Source of the DNA: Ostrinia nubilalis
Lineage: Eukaryota; Arthropoda; Insecta; Lepidoptera; Crambidae
Reading direction: 5' to 3'
Assembly (NCBI RefSeq): GCF_963855985.1
Contig: NC_087107.1
Span: 4,774,001-4,838,000, forward strand
DNA length: 64,000 nt
The notes under the pieces were generated by a model. It ran no database searches. It had not been told where the DNA came from and saw nothing but the letters and a program-made list of their open reading frames with translations. Each line of letters starts with the position of its first letter. The stretch's first letter is position 1. The position numbers and the translations under genes are program-made. This document shows positions 34,245 to 47,441 of this stretch, piece by piece.

Positions 34245-34956
34245 TGAAAATAAATTATTGTCAAGAAAAAGTAGGTCTGCTATAAAATAAACACAGGGTC
34301 TTGGACTAAATGCTGAAAAGTATTATAAATCGTCCACTGTCGACTGATATGTTATTTTATTTCTCACCAAAAATAAGTACATACAAATTAATTATGGTTA
34401 AAATTAAGTTAGTTATAAAACCTACAAAGTTAATTTTAAGAAACGGACGGTCAAAAAAATATATATTTCCTTCTAAATCGACTTCAGTTTTGATTCGATC
34501 CGAGTCGATAAATATTTTCAAATAAGTAGGTACCACAGAATGCGTAATTCCTTTCCTACTTATGGGAAATTCCCATTTCCCATTGGAAATGGGACGTCCC
34601 GCTAACTCACCACCTAGCAGCACTGCTCGCGCCCGCGGCGATTGCTCTAAAATAGTGCGGGAATTACGAAACTTATCATAGCGCATGCGCATTGTAACCG
34701 CCCATAATGGCCGTGTAAGCTGTGCTATCGTTATTGAAACCGTTTCGTTGCTAATGGCTTGCGATTGAGGCAAAATATTAATTTTCTTCTCACAATAGGG
34801 TCCGATCACTGATGTAAGAGCATTTTAGTTTAGTTGTGTGGTTGTGGTCTTCAAGAACAAGTAGGCTTTATTTATTCTTTACTTAGTGGGTCGCCAAATT
34901 GTTTGTCGTTTTTCGCAAATCTGAAAAGTTTATGTGTTGCTAGCACAACTGGGGAG
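34245..34956. other. Non-coding stretch with clustered palindromes
   Basis: A 150-codon open frame on the minus strand (34357-34809) matches nothing I know. At 34563-34600 three palindromes follow one another (TGGGAAATTCCCA, a CCCATTTCC/GGAAATGGG stem, GGGACGTCCC). GC-rich around 34625-34645. Confidence 0.35.
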
Positions 34957-35192
34957 AATCATCATCATCATCATCATCATTTCAGCCATAGGACGTCCAC
35001 TCCTGAACATAGGCCTCCCCCAATGACTTCCACATCGCACGCTTGGTAGCGGCCTGCATCCAGCGCCTTCCTGCTACCCTTGTGGGTGGACGTCCCACGC
35101 TGCGTTTTCCGGTACGTGGCCTCCACTCCAGAACCTTGCTGCCCCATCGGCCGTCAGTTCTGCGTATTATGTGCCCTGCCCATTGCCACTGG
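34957..35192 (-). repeat. 5'-truncated RTE-like LINE fragment
   Basis: ATC-repeat complement at 34959-34981, then the conserved tail sequence through 'ctgcgtattatgtgccctgc'. The + strand order matches 31765-32068 with a short internal deletion. Confidence 0.8.
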
Positions 35193-36760
35193 ATAGGGCT
35201 TCTTGAATACCTTAATTTTTAGACCTCATATCAGCACTAACACAAACATAAGCCGCATTGGTATAGTTCTAAGATAAAAAGCCACAAGAAACTAGTCACC
35301 ACTGTATGATTGAAACACTTTTTTATCTCATCATGAAAGTCATAACTAAAACAAATATCCACTGCTATGTTGGTCGGCTGCTGTAAAGTAAAGCATAGGG
35401 TCCTTTAAGTTTACAACGACTACATTATATACGAGTACCTACCATTAAGCCGGACCATATTGTAGGAAGAAAATTATCATTTTCTCTCAATCGCATGCCA
35501 TCAAGCACGGAAATCGTCTCAATAACTATTTCTATGTTGGCATTAATTTTATTTCCAGGCAGTAGGGCTGTTTTTATCATTGTCTAGTTTTTCAGGCCTT
35601 TCAATTGCTTTGTTTTAATCGTATTTTCCATAGTACGAGTAAGGCTCAATTAAAATACAGCGTAGGTACGAGTACCAGAAACCGCAAATTCACAATGTAT
35701 GTTTGTTCTTCTAATTTCCTCAAACCATTTTGAATCTTATTATACCCAATTCTCAAAATTCTAAATCCTCTGCGGAAATTCGTAATTTTGTACTAGGTTG
35801 ACTTGCTGGAATATGCCTACGATTTTCGCTTTCTCTCTGTATTTGAGTTTGGTTTACTGCGTTGCGCGTTATACGGTTTTCAATCAGCTGTCAGATGGTA
35901 ATAACTTCTCAGATTGCTATTATCCAAGATATTGCTGTGCAAACGAGATTAAATTTGTGTTCAGATGGGATAAGTTTTAACGTTGAACCGTGGTGGCTTA
36001 TCACATAAACTGTACGTAACGACTACGATCTAAAGTTATGGTTAGTTTGCTCTGTAATCTGTAAAGTCGAGCTTTTTGTATGTATTATCAACAGTACCAA
36101 CTATGTACTTTTAAGTTTCTCAATTTCTGTTTGCTACTGCTTCATGGTATCTTAGATTTTTTACATGTGCTTCGTTTTCTTCGGTCATGGGCACCTTGAC
36201 TTGACAGATACTCAGGTGGTACTTTTTGTAAAGCGATAGGCTCCTTTTCTAACGTTTCGTTTAGAGAAATGTCTTACTAAAAGTAGGTACTTCTTTAGTA
36301 CTTACATTATAAATTGTAATCTAAGTTTTTGTAGGATTCAAACGACAAATGAGTCTGATTTTACAACTGTCACATTAAACTATTTCTGACTCAATTGACT
36401 GTTTAGAATTCATAACGAATTTCTAATTGAAATGTCTTTTACAGTTATAGATTAACAGTAATTCTGTTTACAACGAATTGTTAGCACCGTTAATATTTCA
36501 CGTTATAATTAAAGCTCAATTGTGCTCAACACAATGTTAGCTTAGTAATTATCGGGTGGTTTCATTTCTGTCTTTGTTGCGAATACAGGGAGAGTTAATG
36601 GTTGTCTTTGGAAAGCTTGTTCACTTAATCTTTGCACCATATTTATGTTACTTTCGTACTCAGCCCACTTTTTAAGTCTGCATCTTTTCCTACTTTTTTT
36701 ACACGTGGTCGCCACTCGAGAACATTTCTTCTCCAATTTGTGCGTTTTTCCCAAATTCCT
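35193..36760. other. Non-coding stretch
   Basis: No element with clear ends and no exon recognised. The 36542-36769 minus-strand open frame is basic and Lys/Arg-rich, but it abuts a LINE fragment and resembles no family I know. Confidence 0.35.
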
Positions 36761-36761
36761 T

Positions 36762-36965
36762 TCAGCCAATTAAAGGCCTCCCCCAAGGATTTCCACAACT
36801 ATCGGTCCTGGCACCTCCCGCGACCCTCACCAGATAGTCGGTATATCTAGTGAGGGGCCTGCCCACACTACGTCTTCCATCACGTAGTACTGACACTGTG
36901 TAGGTTTGTTGTCGACACGAAAAGAAGAAGATCACGTAGTCGTCATTCAAGAACTTTTCTGCCCC
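36762..36965 (-). repeat. RTE-related LINE fragment, split by a 40-bp retro-insert
   Basis: Minus-strand reading includes DGRRSVGRPLTRYTDYLVR, a relative of the RTE-like C-terminus from another subfamily. It is interrupted at 36889-36930 by a short sequence identical to the 3' end at 32529-32568. ATCACGTAGT is repeated on either side (36879-36888 and 36931-36940). Confidence 0.75.
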
Positions 36966-37084
36966 AAATTAGCATAACATTTTTTTGATGATACTGAATG
37001 TCGTAATATTTCCCCTGTGTGTTTCTCAGGGTATTTTAATAACTTTTTAATTGTTTTCTTTTCTCCAACTTACCCTGTATACTA

Positions 37085-37707
37085 GGGTGGTCCTTATTCC
37101 TACGAAAAAAATTTTTTTTCTTATATTTTGCGGGGCACCACGTAATTTGAATATATACCATATGAAAGTCTTTCATTATTTTTTTTTTAATTTTTAAAAG
37201 ACATTTAGGGGTCGCTACCAAGGTTTGAATTTTAAGTAAAAACACAAAATCTGTATTTGTTAGATTCATTTATTTTTAGCCAAAGCCAAATAAAAATATT
37301 ACAAAATTATTGTTGTTGCTATGAACTAAGATATTATGTACAATGTACATTATTTGAATCAATTATTTTTAAGATATAAGAGTTTACTTGTTAGTATCTC
37401 GACGCGTCGGTACCATGGTCGGTACAGAAGAGGGGTTGAGGGGAGAAGGGGACAAGAAGCGTTAGTCTATTCTATCTATGCGATGTTCATTTGCACCTAA
37501 AATGTGATATAAACACTTAAATAAAACATTTATGAAACCATGATTTAAGATCTTCAAAGCTTTTTGTAAATATTTTGACAGCTGGTAGCGACCTCTAAAT
37601 CTTAACCAAAAAAAAAACAAAAAAAGCTAATTTCATATTTAAAGGTATATAATCGAATGAGAAAGTGCCCCGGGGAGAATTCAAAAGTCAAAAAATAAGG
37701 ACCACCC
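37085..37707. mobile_element. TA-flanked palindromic MITE, 623 bp
   Basis: Ends GGGTGGTCCTTATT and AATAAGGACCACCC, with TA at 37083-37084 and 37708-37709. Subterminal blocks are also inverted (TAGGGGTCGCTACCA vs GGTAGCGACCTCTAAA; GCGGGGCACC vs AGTGCCCCGG). A Tc1/mariner-type derivative is likely. No transposase. Confidence 0.8.
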
Positions 37708-37709
37708 TA

Positions 37710-38811
37710 CTGTATACCCACAACAGTTCTCTTAACTAAGATGTCGTTTCTTGTCATTCCCTATCTCCCATCTGTGAAAGTTCTTACCAACGCTACACAT
37801 TTTCTCAAAAGGTGTTAGTTAATTTTACAATGACAACGTTATTAATAAAGCTTTGGTAGCGTTTAAACCTTTACTTACAATTTGCTATTTTTGTGGGCTA
37901 TTGTTTAGAATTATTGTAATCTTAATATAAGATTTAATGAACTAGCGAGTACTTATTTGGTGTTGCCAATTAGCTTTGATATTGAAAATTAGTGTTATGT
38001 TAACAAAAATAAAGACAACCAATCTACGTGTTTCGTCCTTCTTAGGTAAATTAGTTGCCCTATAGAGCCTCTTGGGTCTCTATGTGTATTTTGTCAGCGT
38101 TTCTTTATTTAATATGATTAATAGAAAAACTTGGTTTGCTCCGAAGACTCTTTTGTGCTTCGGTCCTTCATTCACGATGACCCACAAACGTCTGGTAAAC
38201 TCAGAAAACTTGACAATAGTGACAGTAACTTTCTTCAAGAAGAGTGATTTGCCATCCAATAAAAACAAAACACTCTTAAATAAATGTCACTGAGCGCTAG
38301 AAACTATGGTTCCGTTTATACTAAAAGTGATTTATTATAACAATTGCGGCAAAAACAAGAAACTACAATAGTTTATGAGCCAGATCTAATAGGGAAATCT
38401 TTTATCTATATTTTCTCGCTTTCGACCGCGGTTTCACTGAAAGTCCGTTTTACAGTCAATATCGATTACGTCCCATTGAATAATGTAACAGAATCGATAT
38501 TCGTCTCGATACAATCTTTAGGGAAGTACAGAAATAATGTATACGACAATCTGAAGATCAATGCACTGGATTTACGATGGCGTTGCGTCCATTCGAGATA
38601 AGTGACACTTATTATTACGTGAACTATAGAGTTATTAATGTACACGCTTAGCCTGCCGAACAGCCCGGAGGATTGTGTCGGCGGCTTTATTTCAAAAGAA
38701 TCATGTCGACGATTTGTACTTACTATTACTTTAGATAACACGTGAAAAGTCGACGAAAAGTTTGGTATGTAGACTGCATAAGAATTGATCTGTAATAAGC
38801 TTATTATTGCC
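37710..38811. other. Non-coding stretch
   Basis: No recognised exon or element. Several overlapping open frames near 38070-38820 on both strands look accidental. Confidence 0.4.
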
Positions 38812-38935
38812 ACCCACAAGGTGGACCGACGATTTCAGAGGTAGCAGGAAGGCCGCCACAAACCGGGCGATGTGAAAATCATTGGGGAGGCCTATGTTCA
38901 GCAGAGGACGTTCTGTGGAAATTAAGATGATGAAC
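38812..38935 (+). repeat. 5'-truncated RTE-like LINE fragment
   Basis: 'cacaaggtggaccgacgatt', then 'gaggtagcaggaaggccgc' and 'ggcctatgttcagcagagga'. Sense-strand 3' end only. Confidence 0.75.
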
Positions 38936-39489
38936 CTTATAATGTTATCAATTTCATGACAGAAAAGTCTTCTGTGCGGTATAACTTTTCCTGGTTTTGG
39001 AATCTGTCCTGTTCTGGTTTGTCAATCTGGATTTTTTTCGCCCAAGAAAAAAAAACACGGCTATAACTCACCATTTTCCAGTAGCAGCAATCATTACATA
39101 GTATCTGATAGCGTTATTGGTAAATCGCGATGATATCAAGTTTTCACCGCGCATTGAAACGGCTCCGATTATCGTCGGCTTACAGAATATTATCGGTGTT
39201 ACCAATAAATTCTCCAGCTACCGCCACAGGCAATATTCGAGCGATTACGATAAATTCGACTCTACCCGTCTCTTTTACTCCTACTGGAACGCTATCGTTA
39301 TGAGAGAGAAAGTTATAGTCCAAATATAGAAATTGTCTTGCAGAATAGGAGATTAACTCAGCATTAGGTAATTGTAGCACGCGCTTGAAAGCTTATGATA
39401 GAAGTGGTAAATCGAGGGTAGATATCGTTCTCAGAACCGTATAAGTTTAATAGAAAACTGGTGTCTTCCTTAATTACAAAACATATCTA

Positions 39490-39650
39490 TCTATCTTTAG
39501 GGGGTTTGCCTTCGAACATAGGCCTCCTCTTCAACCCTCCACCGACTTCTGTCCCTGGCCACCTGCATCCAGTTTACTCCAGCCTGCTGCCGGATGTCGT
39601 CTGTCCTCCGTATAGGCGGCCTTCCCCTGCCGCGGGTGTTGTACAAAACA
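39490..39650 (-). repeat. LINE fragment of a second RTE-like subfamily
   Basis: Reverse reading gives GRGRPPIRRTDDIRQQ and AGVNWMQVARDRSRW, paralleling the RTE-like C-terminus but distinct from the other copies. 3' end only. Confidence 0.65.
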
Positions 39651-41188
39651 TACAAATGGTCTCTTTTCTTTATCATTCAGGTCATCTAATATTATTACCC
39701 TGACGCTGGATGTAATTGACTCTTTAGAGCTCTTAATTAGATTTAATTTCAATTCGCATACAAATCTGGACCTATGTATGGTTTTGAATTGGAAAATGAG
39801 TTGGTAACATACCATGCCACATCATAAAAAAGTTTAGATTAATATTCAAATTAACCTCTACATAGTCTACAAAACTCCACCGTCCACTGATTAAGTTTTA
39901 AACGCAGAAAGCATGCTCAAAAGCTTTAGATAAGCACAAGCAATCTTTCCCCAGCATTGCATTTAGTATTGCACTTAAATTGATATTGCGGGGGCAATGC
40001 CGTGAGGAGCAGTAATTTTTGTAAGTGTTTTCAAAAGCAAATGAATGTGCGTGCAAAACTGCAAACTTTACGGGCCGTTTAATTATGTATTTAATACTGT
40101 GGAACTCACTTTTGCCATAAAGTTTCACGAAAAAATATTCCCTTATTAAGTTCCTAGTAAGCTCTTATGAAAGTTATTCTCTTACTGCTGTCTTTTTTTT
40201 TCTTCGTGATGGAATTATCTTTGATTTGTCACGTAAAATGCATTTTCTTATCTACAATCTTGCTCTTACTCGTAAATGTAATGTTTATGAACAATGTAAC
40301 GTCTGTTTTGACGCTTTCTTTAGATTTTAACTTGCTACTCTAGGATTACAAAATTGTTATGCAGCATCTACACACCAAACTCGCCGACACGTGAGTCGTC
40401 ATGATTATTTTATGCGAGTCCTTTAATTTTACTTGAGACTTAAAGAAAGCCTAATTTTATGTAAGGTTCATATTCGAATGATGCTCACTGAACCCTTTTG
40501 GGAAATATTGGTGATTAAAATAAAAATACTATTATTCGGTTGGATATTGTAAACCTAAATGAAACAAATACGAATGTAGGTTAAATTGAAATGAGAACTC
40601 TTAAACCAAGTCGTATCCATGACTTTCAAAGGTAAACACCATCCGTAGTGTAGATAATTAATATTTCCCGACCCTGCCAATCCGTACTCCATCTAGGTGT
40701 TATACCTATTTCCAGACTCGTAATTCCATGGAAACCAGTGATTACCTCGCCTGCAATTATTCTGCCTTTGGTTTCTTCCCGGTTGAGGCTTATGCTTTAT
40801 TTTCATTCTGAATTATGGCTTTTTGAAAATTACCGTAATTCCACCGGCGTTTAGACATGCAACGCAATTTTGAAATGTGTATTTTGTTATGGTAATCGAC
40901 ATTTGACGATCGTCTTTTGTTAGTTCAGTTTCAGGCTTTCTGAGTTGTGGTTTATTCAGTTTTCCTTCTTTTGTTATTATGATAATGGTTTACGATATTT
41001 TGCTGAGATTTTTTGTCCAAGGAACTTCGCTATTTTGGATTAAACACTTAAGGCATTTTAATTGTAAGCTTGTCAAATCTTTTTTTCGATAGTGAGAATT
41101 TCTTACCAATTAAATTATTTATCGGATATTGTGGTTCGGTTCCAATTGCAAAGTTCTTATTATTATTGTGTCCAAAAGCAATAAAAGA
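39651..41188. other. Non-coding stretch
   Basis: No recognised element or exon. Confidence 0.4.
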
Positions 41189-41474
41189 TCATTCACCTTC
41201 GTCGTTAGTTTCTAATCGGAGTTTATCACCGGCCTTGGCCAATGCATGTCCAAGGTTTGTCCAATATCCGTCTGGGACTATTGTATGGGCTTCCTGTCCC
41301 GCCTCAATTAATGCTCTTTTACGACTTATTAGTTGTACGTAATGGCCATTGGTTCCGTTGGGAGTATTATTGAGTAGTAGAATCATTTTGTTTTCTCGTG
41401 TTCCGTAGGGCTTGGGGTCACAACATCTGGTTGGGACATGCTCTGGGGTTATGTCATAGTTATTCTGCTCATGA
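41189..41474 (-). pseudogene. Protein-like open frame of unknown family
   Basis: A minus-strand frame of about 95 codons, open from just after a TAA at 41475-41477 to a stop at 41189; its only Met is at 41386. The residues have real-protein composition: NGTNGHYVQLISRKRALIEA, then HTIVPDGYWTNLGHALAKAG and an acidic C-terminus. I recognise no family. It could be a fragment of a transposon protein or a captured gene. The opposite strand is also partly open, so coding is not proven. Confidence 0.3.
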
Positions 41475-44400
41475 TTTTATTAGTCACTGTTACACGATCT
41501 TTTATTTCTTGTAAGTTTTATTTAGAATGGCTGTTAAACGATTGCCCGAAACAAAAACATACTTGATGATAATATTAATATTACTATTCTAATGTTTTGG
41601 TTTCTGTCACTGTCTTTGGATAAAGACAAAAAATTGGCATTAAAGTAAACCCATACTTTTAAATTGGCGTTAAATAAAACATAGTAAAGTAACTATTGTT
41701 TAGTCTGTGATATAAATAGCACTTCAAGTATCAATGTGTGTAGCTAACTGAAAGGGTATGATTATAAAATTGCCAAATGTTAAAAGCCTTTCTAAATGCT
41801 CTCTGCATATTGTTCTCATTGTATCCGAACGAGTTCAATTCACACCCGACTGCAGAAGGTAATTGCCACCTGTCCAAACCATTTTCAATTAAATCCCGGT
41901 CGCGTGTCCAAAACAAATGGATCCAAATTATCATAACTCATTACAGAGACACCAAAAATCGCTGGCCTGAATCATAGGCAAGTCATTGTTGACTTTTTCC
42001 GTTATCCAGCACAGAACCATCAGCCAGAGCTCATGTATGTCACTCTAAATGCATTGGCTCACCGTTATGATTAAGTTTGTGTAAATTTCCACCAAAAAGG
42101 TACTGGTTTTATAAATAATTCACACTGGCCAGCTTAAATCTTGCATCTGGGGTGATCTTTGTAATGTTAATTTAATTTTGCATGTTCCTTGGGAAACTGA
42201 ATCTCTTGATACCATAACAAAAAGAAGTCGCACCTACCGCTTACTTGATTTGATTAGTGATTCAACCGAAGGAATTTATGTTGATGTTGTTGACTGAGTA
42301 AATGGTGTTTTAATTCCTTTTAGTTGTAGGATCGGATTCAACGGCCATGTTAGGTTGTTTATCACTAACATTATTAGCGACAAAGACCCAAATATGGCGG
42401 ATTACGCGCCCTCCATTAGCCATCTCGGAGTTCATCCGGACGTTTATATTCATAGCGGTTCTCAAGCGACACAAAAGAGTCAAGAATCAACAATCAGATG
42501 CTGATGTGCGATTTATATAACTGTCGTCGTCTCGCTAATGGTTATTTTACTTTCTGCACATTACCCGTTGACCTCGACTCCATTGCTTTCCCTCTTATCG
42601 TCATGTCTCTTCATAAATCCTGATGCTTAGATCCAGAGACTACCCTATTACATCCACTGTCTTTATGTTCTTTATGTTAATTTCACGCCGGGACCTCTGA
42701 CTCGTCGTGACTCTAACGTCATTATCCTTAATTTGCAGTTTGTCGTAAGCTTTAGCCTTATCCGCAACTTTATCGACTATTACGCAAATTTTATTTGAAT
42801 TGGCAACATTTGTTGTCATGTAATTGGGACTGTTAAGGAATGGACGCATTGTTTACTGGAGTACCGGCTCTGTTTCGATCCTAACGTTCAAATCTAGTCA
42901 AGATTATACTAAAGCTTGAATTTTTTATCGTTACTGATAAAATTCTTGCGATGGTTTTTTTTATTCATATGATGTCATGGTTTAGAGCCATTAAGAATCT
43001 TGCAGGTTTTTTGGATACATTTTATAAATATCAACATTGGTAGCCTCTAAATTATTGTTAAAACCATAAGAACCACCAATTTCGTCACTGAATTTGACGT
43101 TTTCAGTTATGAAAAACTTCAAATACACATAGACGATATATGTACAATGGATAATTTGGCGTACACTCCATACGCTCTATATCGATAGATATCGGTAACT
43201 GTAGTTCCTTCGTCAACTAGCGACTGCACGTGCTCATTTCCGAGTCCAAAATCTCTTTTCCCAAATGGGATCGAGATTTATAAACAGCACTCAGGATTTA
43301 TAAGGTGAAATCCTATCACTATGGTGTCCCGGTTCATGAGATCGTGACAGTTGTGCGGGTCTGTGTTATCTGTGGCACGATCGTCGCAGACTTTGCTCAT
43401 TACCACAGATTCTAGAATTAGAGCTGTCAGGTGTTGTTTATGGTGTTAAGTGGGAATGTCTCTCTCTTTTATTTGAGAGAGTTGATTGAAAAGAAATCGC
43501 AAGATTTATCACGCGTTTCGCACTGAAAGTAAAATTTTGCTGCTTGTTTTTACTTTTTGAGTCAAATAATTTCTTAATTGGGTTCAACATCAAACAGTTG
43601 ACTACTACTGGTTCATTCATAAGTACAGTCATTGTCAAATTGTTCATAACACCCAAAGTGACCTCCCGCGACAAGCACTTTCAAACGTATACATACCCAC
43701 TTCCCACCAATATTGGCACCATTTAAAAGCCTAGTTCTAAACTTCATTTCATTAAAGGAAAGGTTTTACCCCAAAAATGTGTCTGTAGAAGAATCCAGAG
43801 ACATTTCTTCAAAAAATAATCGCTTGAGCCAACTTTTATGGCTATAAAACTGTTAAGTTGGGATTAATCGCTATCCATCTGTTAAAGAGGACACGTGAGA
43901 TCATTATTTGGTTTTATAACCATAAAATCTAATTGATCCCAGAGGTGAGCCCAAAGTGAGGTCTTTTTTCAAGTCACATTTATTGTATATCGCGTTTATG
44001 TTAAATGTTTATTAAGAAATTAAATGTGTTTTTCTTTAAGGATATTTATTGAGCTTTCAAATAACACCAATATTGTTGGGGCACCATGATTGTGTCAATA
44101 GAAACGAGTTTTCCTGTAAAACGTAGGTGGGCCAATTTTTGTGATGACCAGTATATTTGACGCTGACTTTACTCTTTTAAGTTCACCTAATGATTAGATC
44201 TAAAAACAGTAAAGTTATGAGAAACATTCTTCAGGTCAATGACTTCCACCCTAGACTACAGTAGTACAGTAATTATTGCCCATTGTAGTGAATTCAAAAT
44301 GCCTCCATGATTACTTAATGTCCCTCCGGCATCCCAGTCATCTCCATCAGCATTTCTAAGAGTTCACTTGCGGCACAAGCTTCCATAAGATTGACTATTA

Positions 44401-44711
44401 CAGTGGAAACTCTTAATTAGATAATCAGCAGCTGATAATTAGTTAAGCACCTGTTGTGAGCGATTACCGGTCGGAACTGGATATAACTGGTATAAACCGC
44501 TCGTTTGGTAGATAAAAAGTTACTTTGTTGAACAAACTGTTGGTTTTAGATAAGGGATCATGTTATGTCATAGCTAAGATCGTAACTGATACTGTCATTG
44601 CTGCACAGTCTACATCAGTATCATGCTTGATCAGTAGATTTTGCATGTTAACACTTTCAACATTAAAAAAACATATTCGCAACTTCAGGGAATCCTGTAT
44701 TTATTACCCCT
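41475..44711. other. Non-coding stretch, possible long Q1-type element
   Basis: Q1-like ends occur at 43625 (CAGTCATTGTCAAATTGTTC) and 44171 (TATTTGACGCTGACTT). They may be the ends of one element carrying extra sequence. Nothing else was recognised. Confidence 0.35.
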
Positions 44712-46030
44712 GCACAGTGTGTTATGGGACTGTATAATCGGACATTCTCATTGATTTGATGAAACGTATAGAGCTTAGTTATACAAACATGATAGTAAAA
44801 CTCCCGTTTGAAAATTCCACGTAGTTTTCGCGGTATAAAAATTCAAAGTTACCTATTTTTTTACTCCAAAATTATGCAAAAATATTCTCACTCGTTAACT
44901 AATAACATTTAATTCAGAATTGTTATAATACTTCATAGAGCTCTTAAAACTACACGTAATAAGCGTATTGAGTGCTTCGTGAACGCATTCAGTTAATTAG
45001 GAAAAATGATTTTAGTGATTTTTGTTTTTATTTTTTTTCTCAATTATACCTTAATATATGCAAACATTTTTAATTGCAAGATATAGTCTGACATTTAATC
45101 TAATTGTATTAATAAAATCAGCTTTAAACTCCGTGATATATTTGAGAAAAAACATAAAACGTCTTAATAAAATTTTTACGCGTCTAGGGTCGACAATTTT
45201 GGAAGGAATAATTCATGTCTAAAAAGTTTCAAATCCCGCCTGTTATGTGCGTAGTGTTGAAGGTTCTAAAAAGTCACATTCACATTGTTTTTAACCGACT
45301 TCAAAAAAAGGAGGAGGTTCTCAAGTCGAGTCTTTTTTCTTTTTTAACACTCTTATATTAACTTAAGTTGTATGTAAGTAACTAACTAAAAAAGTATGTA
45401 AACAAATCTAGGAAGTCGAATTTAGCCTACCTTTAATAATTATCTCATCGATTTGAAACCTATGTAAATCGAATGTCAATACAATAATTTGGTACAATCG
45501 AGCTGATGATATTTAAACATCCAAAAGAAATATTGCTATAAAAAGTGATGGGAAATTTACAATTCTATATTTCGCATATTTTCAATTTGATTTTCCTCAA
45601 ATATATCACGGAATTTAAGGCTGATTTTTTTTATACAATTAGATTAAATATCAGACTATATCTTGCAATTAAAAATGTTTGCATATATTAAGGTATAATT
45701 GAGAAAAAAAATAAAAACAAAAATCACTAAAATCATTTTTCCTAATTAACTGAATGCGTTTACGAAGCACTTAATACGCTTATTACGTGTAGTTTTAAGA
45801 GCTCTATGAAGTATTATAACAATTCTGAATTAAATGTTATTAGTTAACGAGTGAGAATATTTTTGCATAATTTTGAAGTAACAAAATAGGTAACTTTAAA
45901 TTTTTATACCGCGAAAACTACTTGGAATTTTCAAACGGGAGTTTTACTATCATGTTTGTATTACTGAGCTCTATACGGTTCATCAAATAAATGAGAATGT
46001 CCGATTATACAGTCTCATAACATACTGTGC
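44712..46030. mobile_element. Foldback-like element, 440-bp arms
   Basis: Inverted arms at 44712-45152 and 45591-46030, clearly diverged at some positions (for example TTATGGGACTG vs TTATGAGACTG). The loop of about 440 bp carries a 'ttttaaccgacttcaaaaaa' dispersed repeat at 45290-45320. The target duplication is unclear: CCT at the outer edge, or a 7/9 match of CACAGTGTG with CATACTGTG if the ends are slightly further in. No coding. Confidence 0.8.
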
Positions 46031-47441
46031 CCTGGCTTCAAATCATCACAAATACGAACACAAGGTATACAATTCTATAATACTAATATTTTATTGTAAA
46101 CGCAAAAGTGGATGTACTGATGTTTGTTTCTCGTTCTCACAAAAACTACTGAACGGATTTTGGTATAACTTTACAATGTTGCAGCATATAAAGCACATAA
46201 ATAAGTTTTATATAGCTACCTTTTATAAAAAAATTAAAAGATAGTTTTTTACCTACTATAAAATACTGTGTGGACTCCGGAAGTACCTAGTGCGTCCAAG
46301 TAAACTAGTGAAGACCATTCCAATTTTATTCCGTACTGAATGGAATTCAAAGTGTATTGCCTTACAATCCGGCTATCAGACACGAGTCACTTGTAACTGA
46401 CTGATAAATTAGTAATTAATCCCTAAACCGATTTCTAATGAGCAACTATAGTCACGTTTGTGTTTTCCCCCATTCTTCCAATACCAATGTAAATTAAGGT
46501 TTCAATTCTGTTAACAGGAATTGTAAGTTTGGTGCTTCACATCTTCGTAATGCAAAATAATCCATACTCCTTTGTAATAAGGTTCTCTTTCATGGAAGGT
46601 TTGGTGAGGCGTAAATGTCTTGAACTGCGTTTCGTTTCACGCAAATAAGTTGTGCGATTTCGTGTGTTATGTAAGTTTGTTTGGATTTATGTTCAAAGAC
46701 TGTACACGCGAACGGAAAATTCTTAGTTGAGTTATAGATTTTCGTAACTTAATCGTCAGAATAAGTTATTTACTGTGCATATAATATAACCCAAAACTTG
46801 ATTTTGCTTTCATAATTTAATCAGGCATCATTTATTTTCTACACTTATTTTATAGCAAACACTATAACAACTTTTAAATTGTCTTGTCATAATATACTCG
46901 TATCTATGGACTTTGTATATTACATTACATGATTGCTTTACAGGCTCTAACAAAGTGAAAATATAAATTAGAAAATCTCAAAGAAAAAACAAATGACTGC
47001 TGAGTGCTGTCAACACAGTAAATTTTAAAGAACTTAGACGATTGTCAGATGTTTTTCTTTTGCAGCAGCTTCTGTCAAATCATGAATAAATACTTTTGCA
47101 GTGTACTGTATGTATACCATACCACGCATTTCTTTTGAATTTAGCCCTAAAAACAACGACCTAAGGAGTTTTTCCTATGTCACTTGTGCGTTCGACTGTC
47201 CACCAACTACATTCGAGGGCGTACTACACATAGGGATGTATCTTTGTCACGGTTCCCCCCGATTACGTATTCGTGTGTGTAAATCGTAATCCCATGCATA
47301 TGTATGTATGGCTTGCGCACGAACATACAACCATGCCATTTTGACGATGTTTTAGTGGCACCATGAACTTATTTGACACTGATGGGTTTATTCGGTCTGG
47401 GGGAGTGTGAAGGCTTTTCCCTAAGTATCTATAGAAACACG
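46031..47441. other. Non-coding stretch with a LINE-tail-like repeat
   Basis: Positions 46078-46200 are an inverted relative of the LINE-tail repeats ('aaaaactactgaacggattt'). No exon was recognised. Confidence 0.4.

Noticed and set aside
34357..34809. 150-codon minus-strand open frame
   Set aside because: Matches no family I know, crosses a palindrome cluster, and has no supporting context.
36542..36769. Basic 75-codon minus-strand open frame
   Set aside because: Adjacent to a LINE fragment and not similar to any known family; probably chance or repeat-derived.
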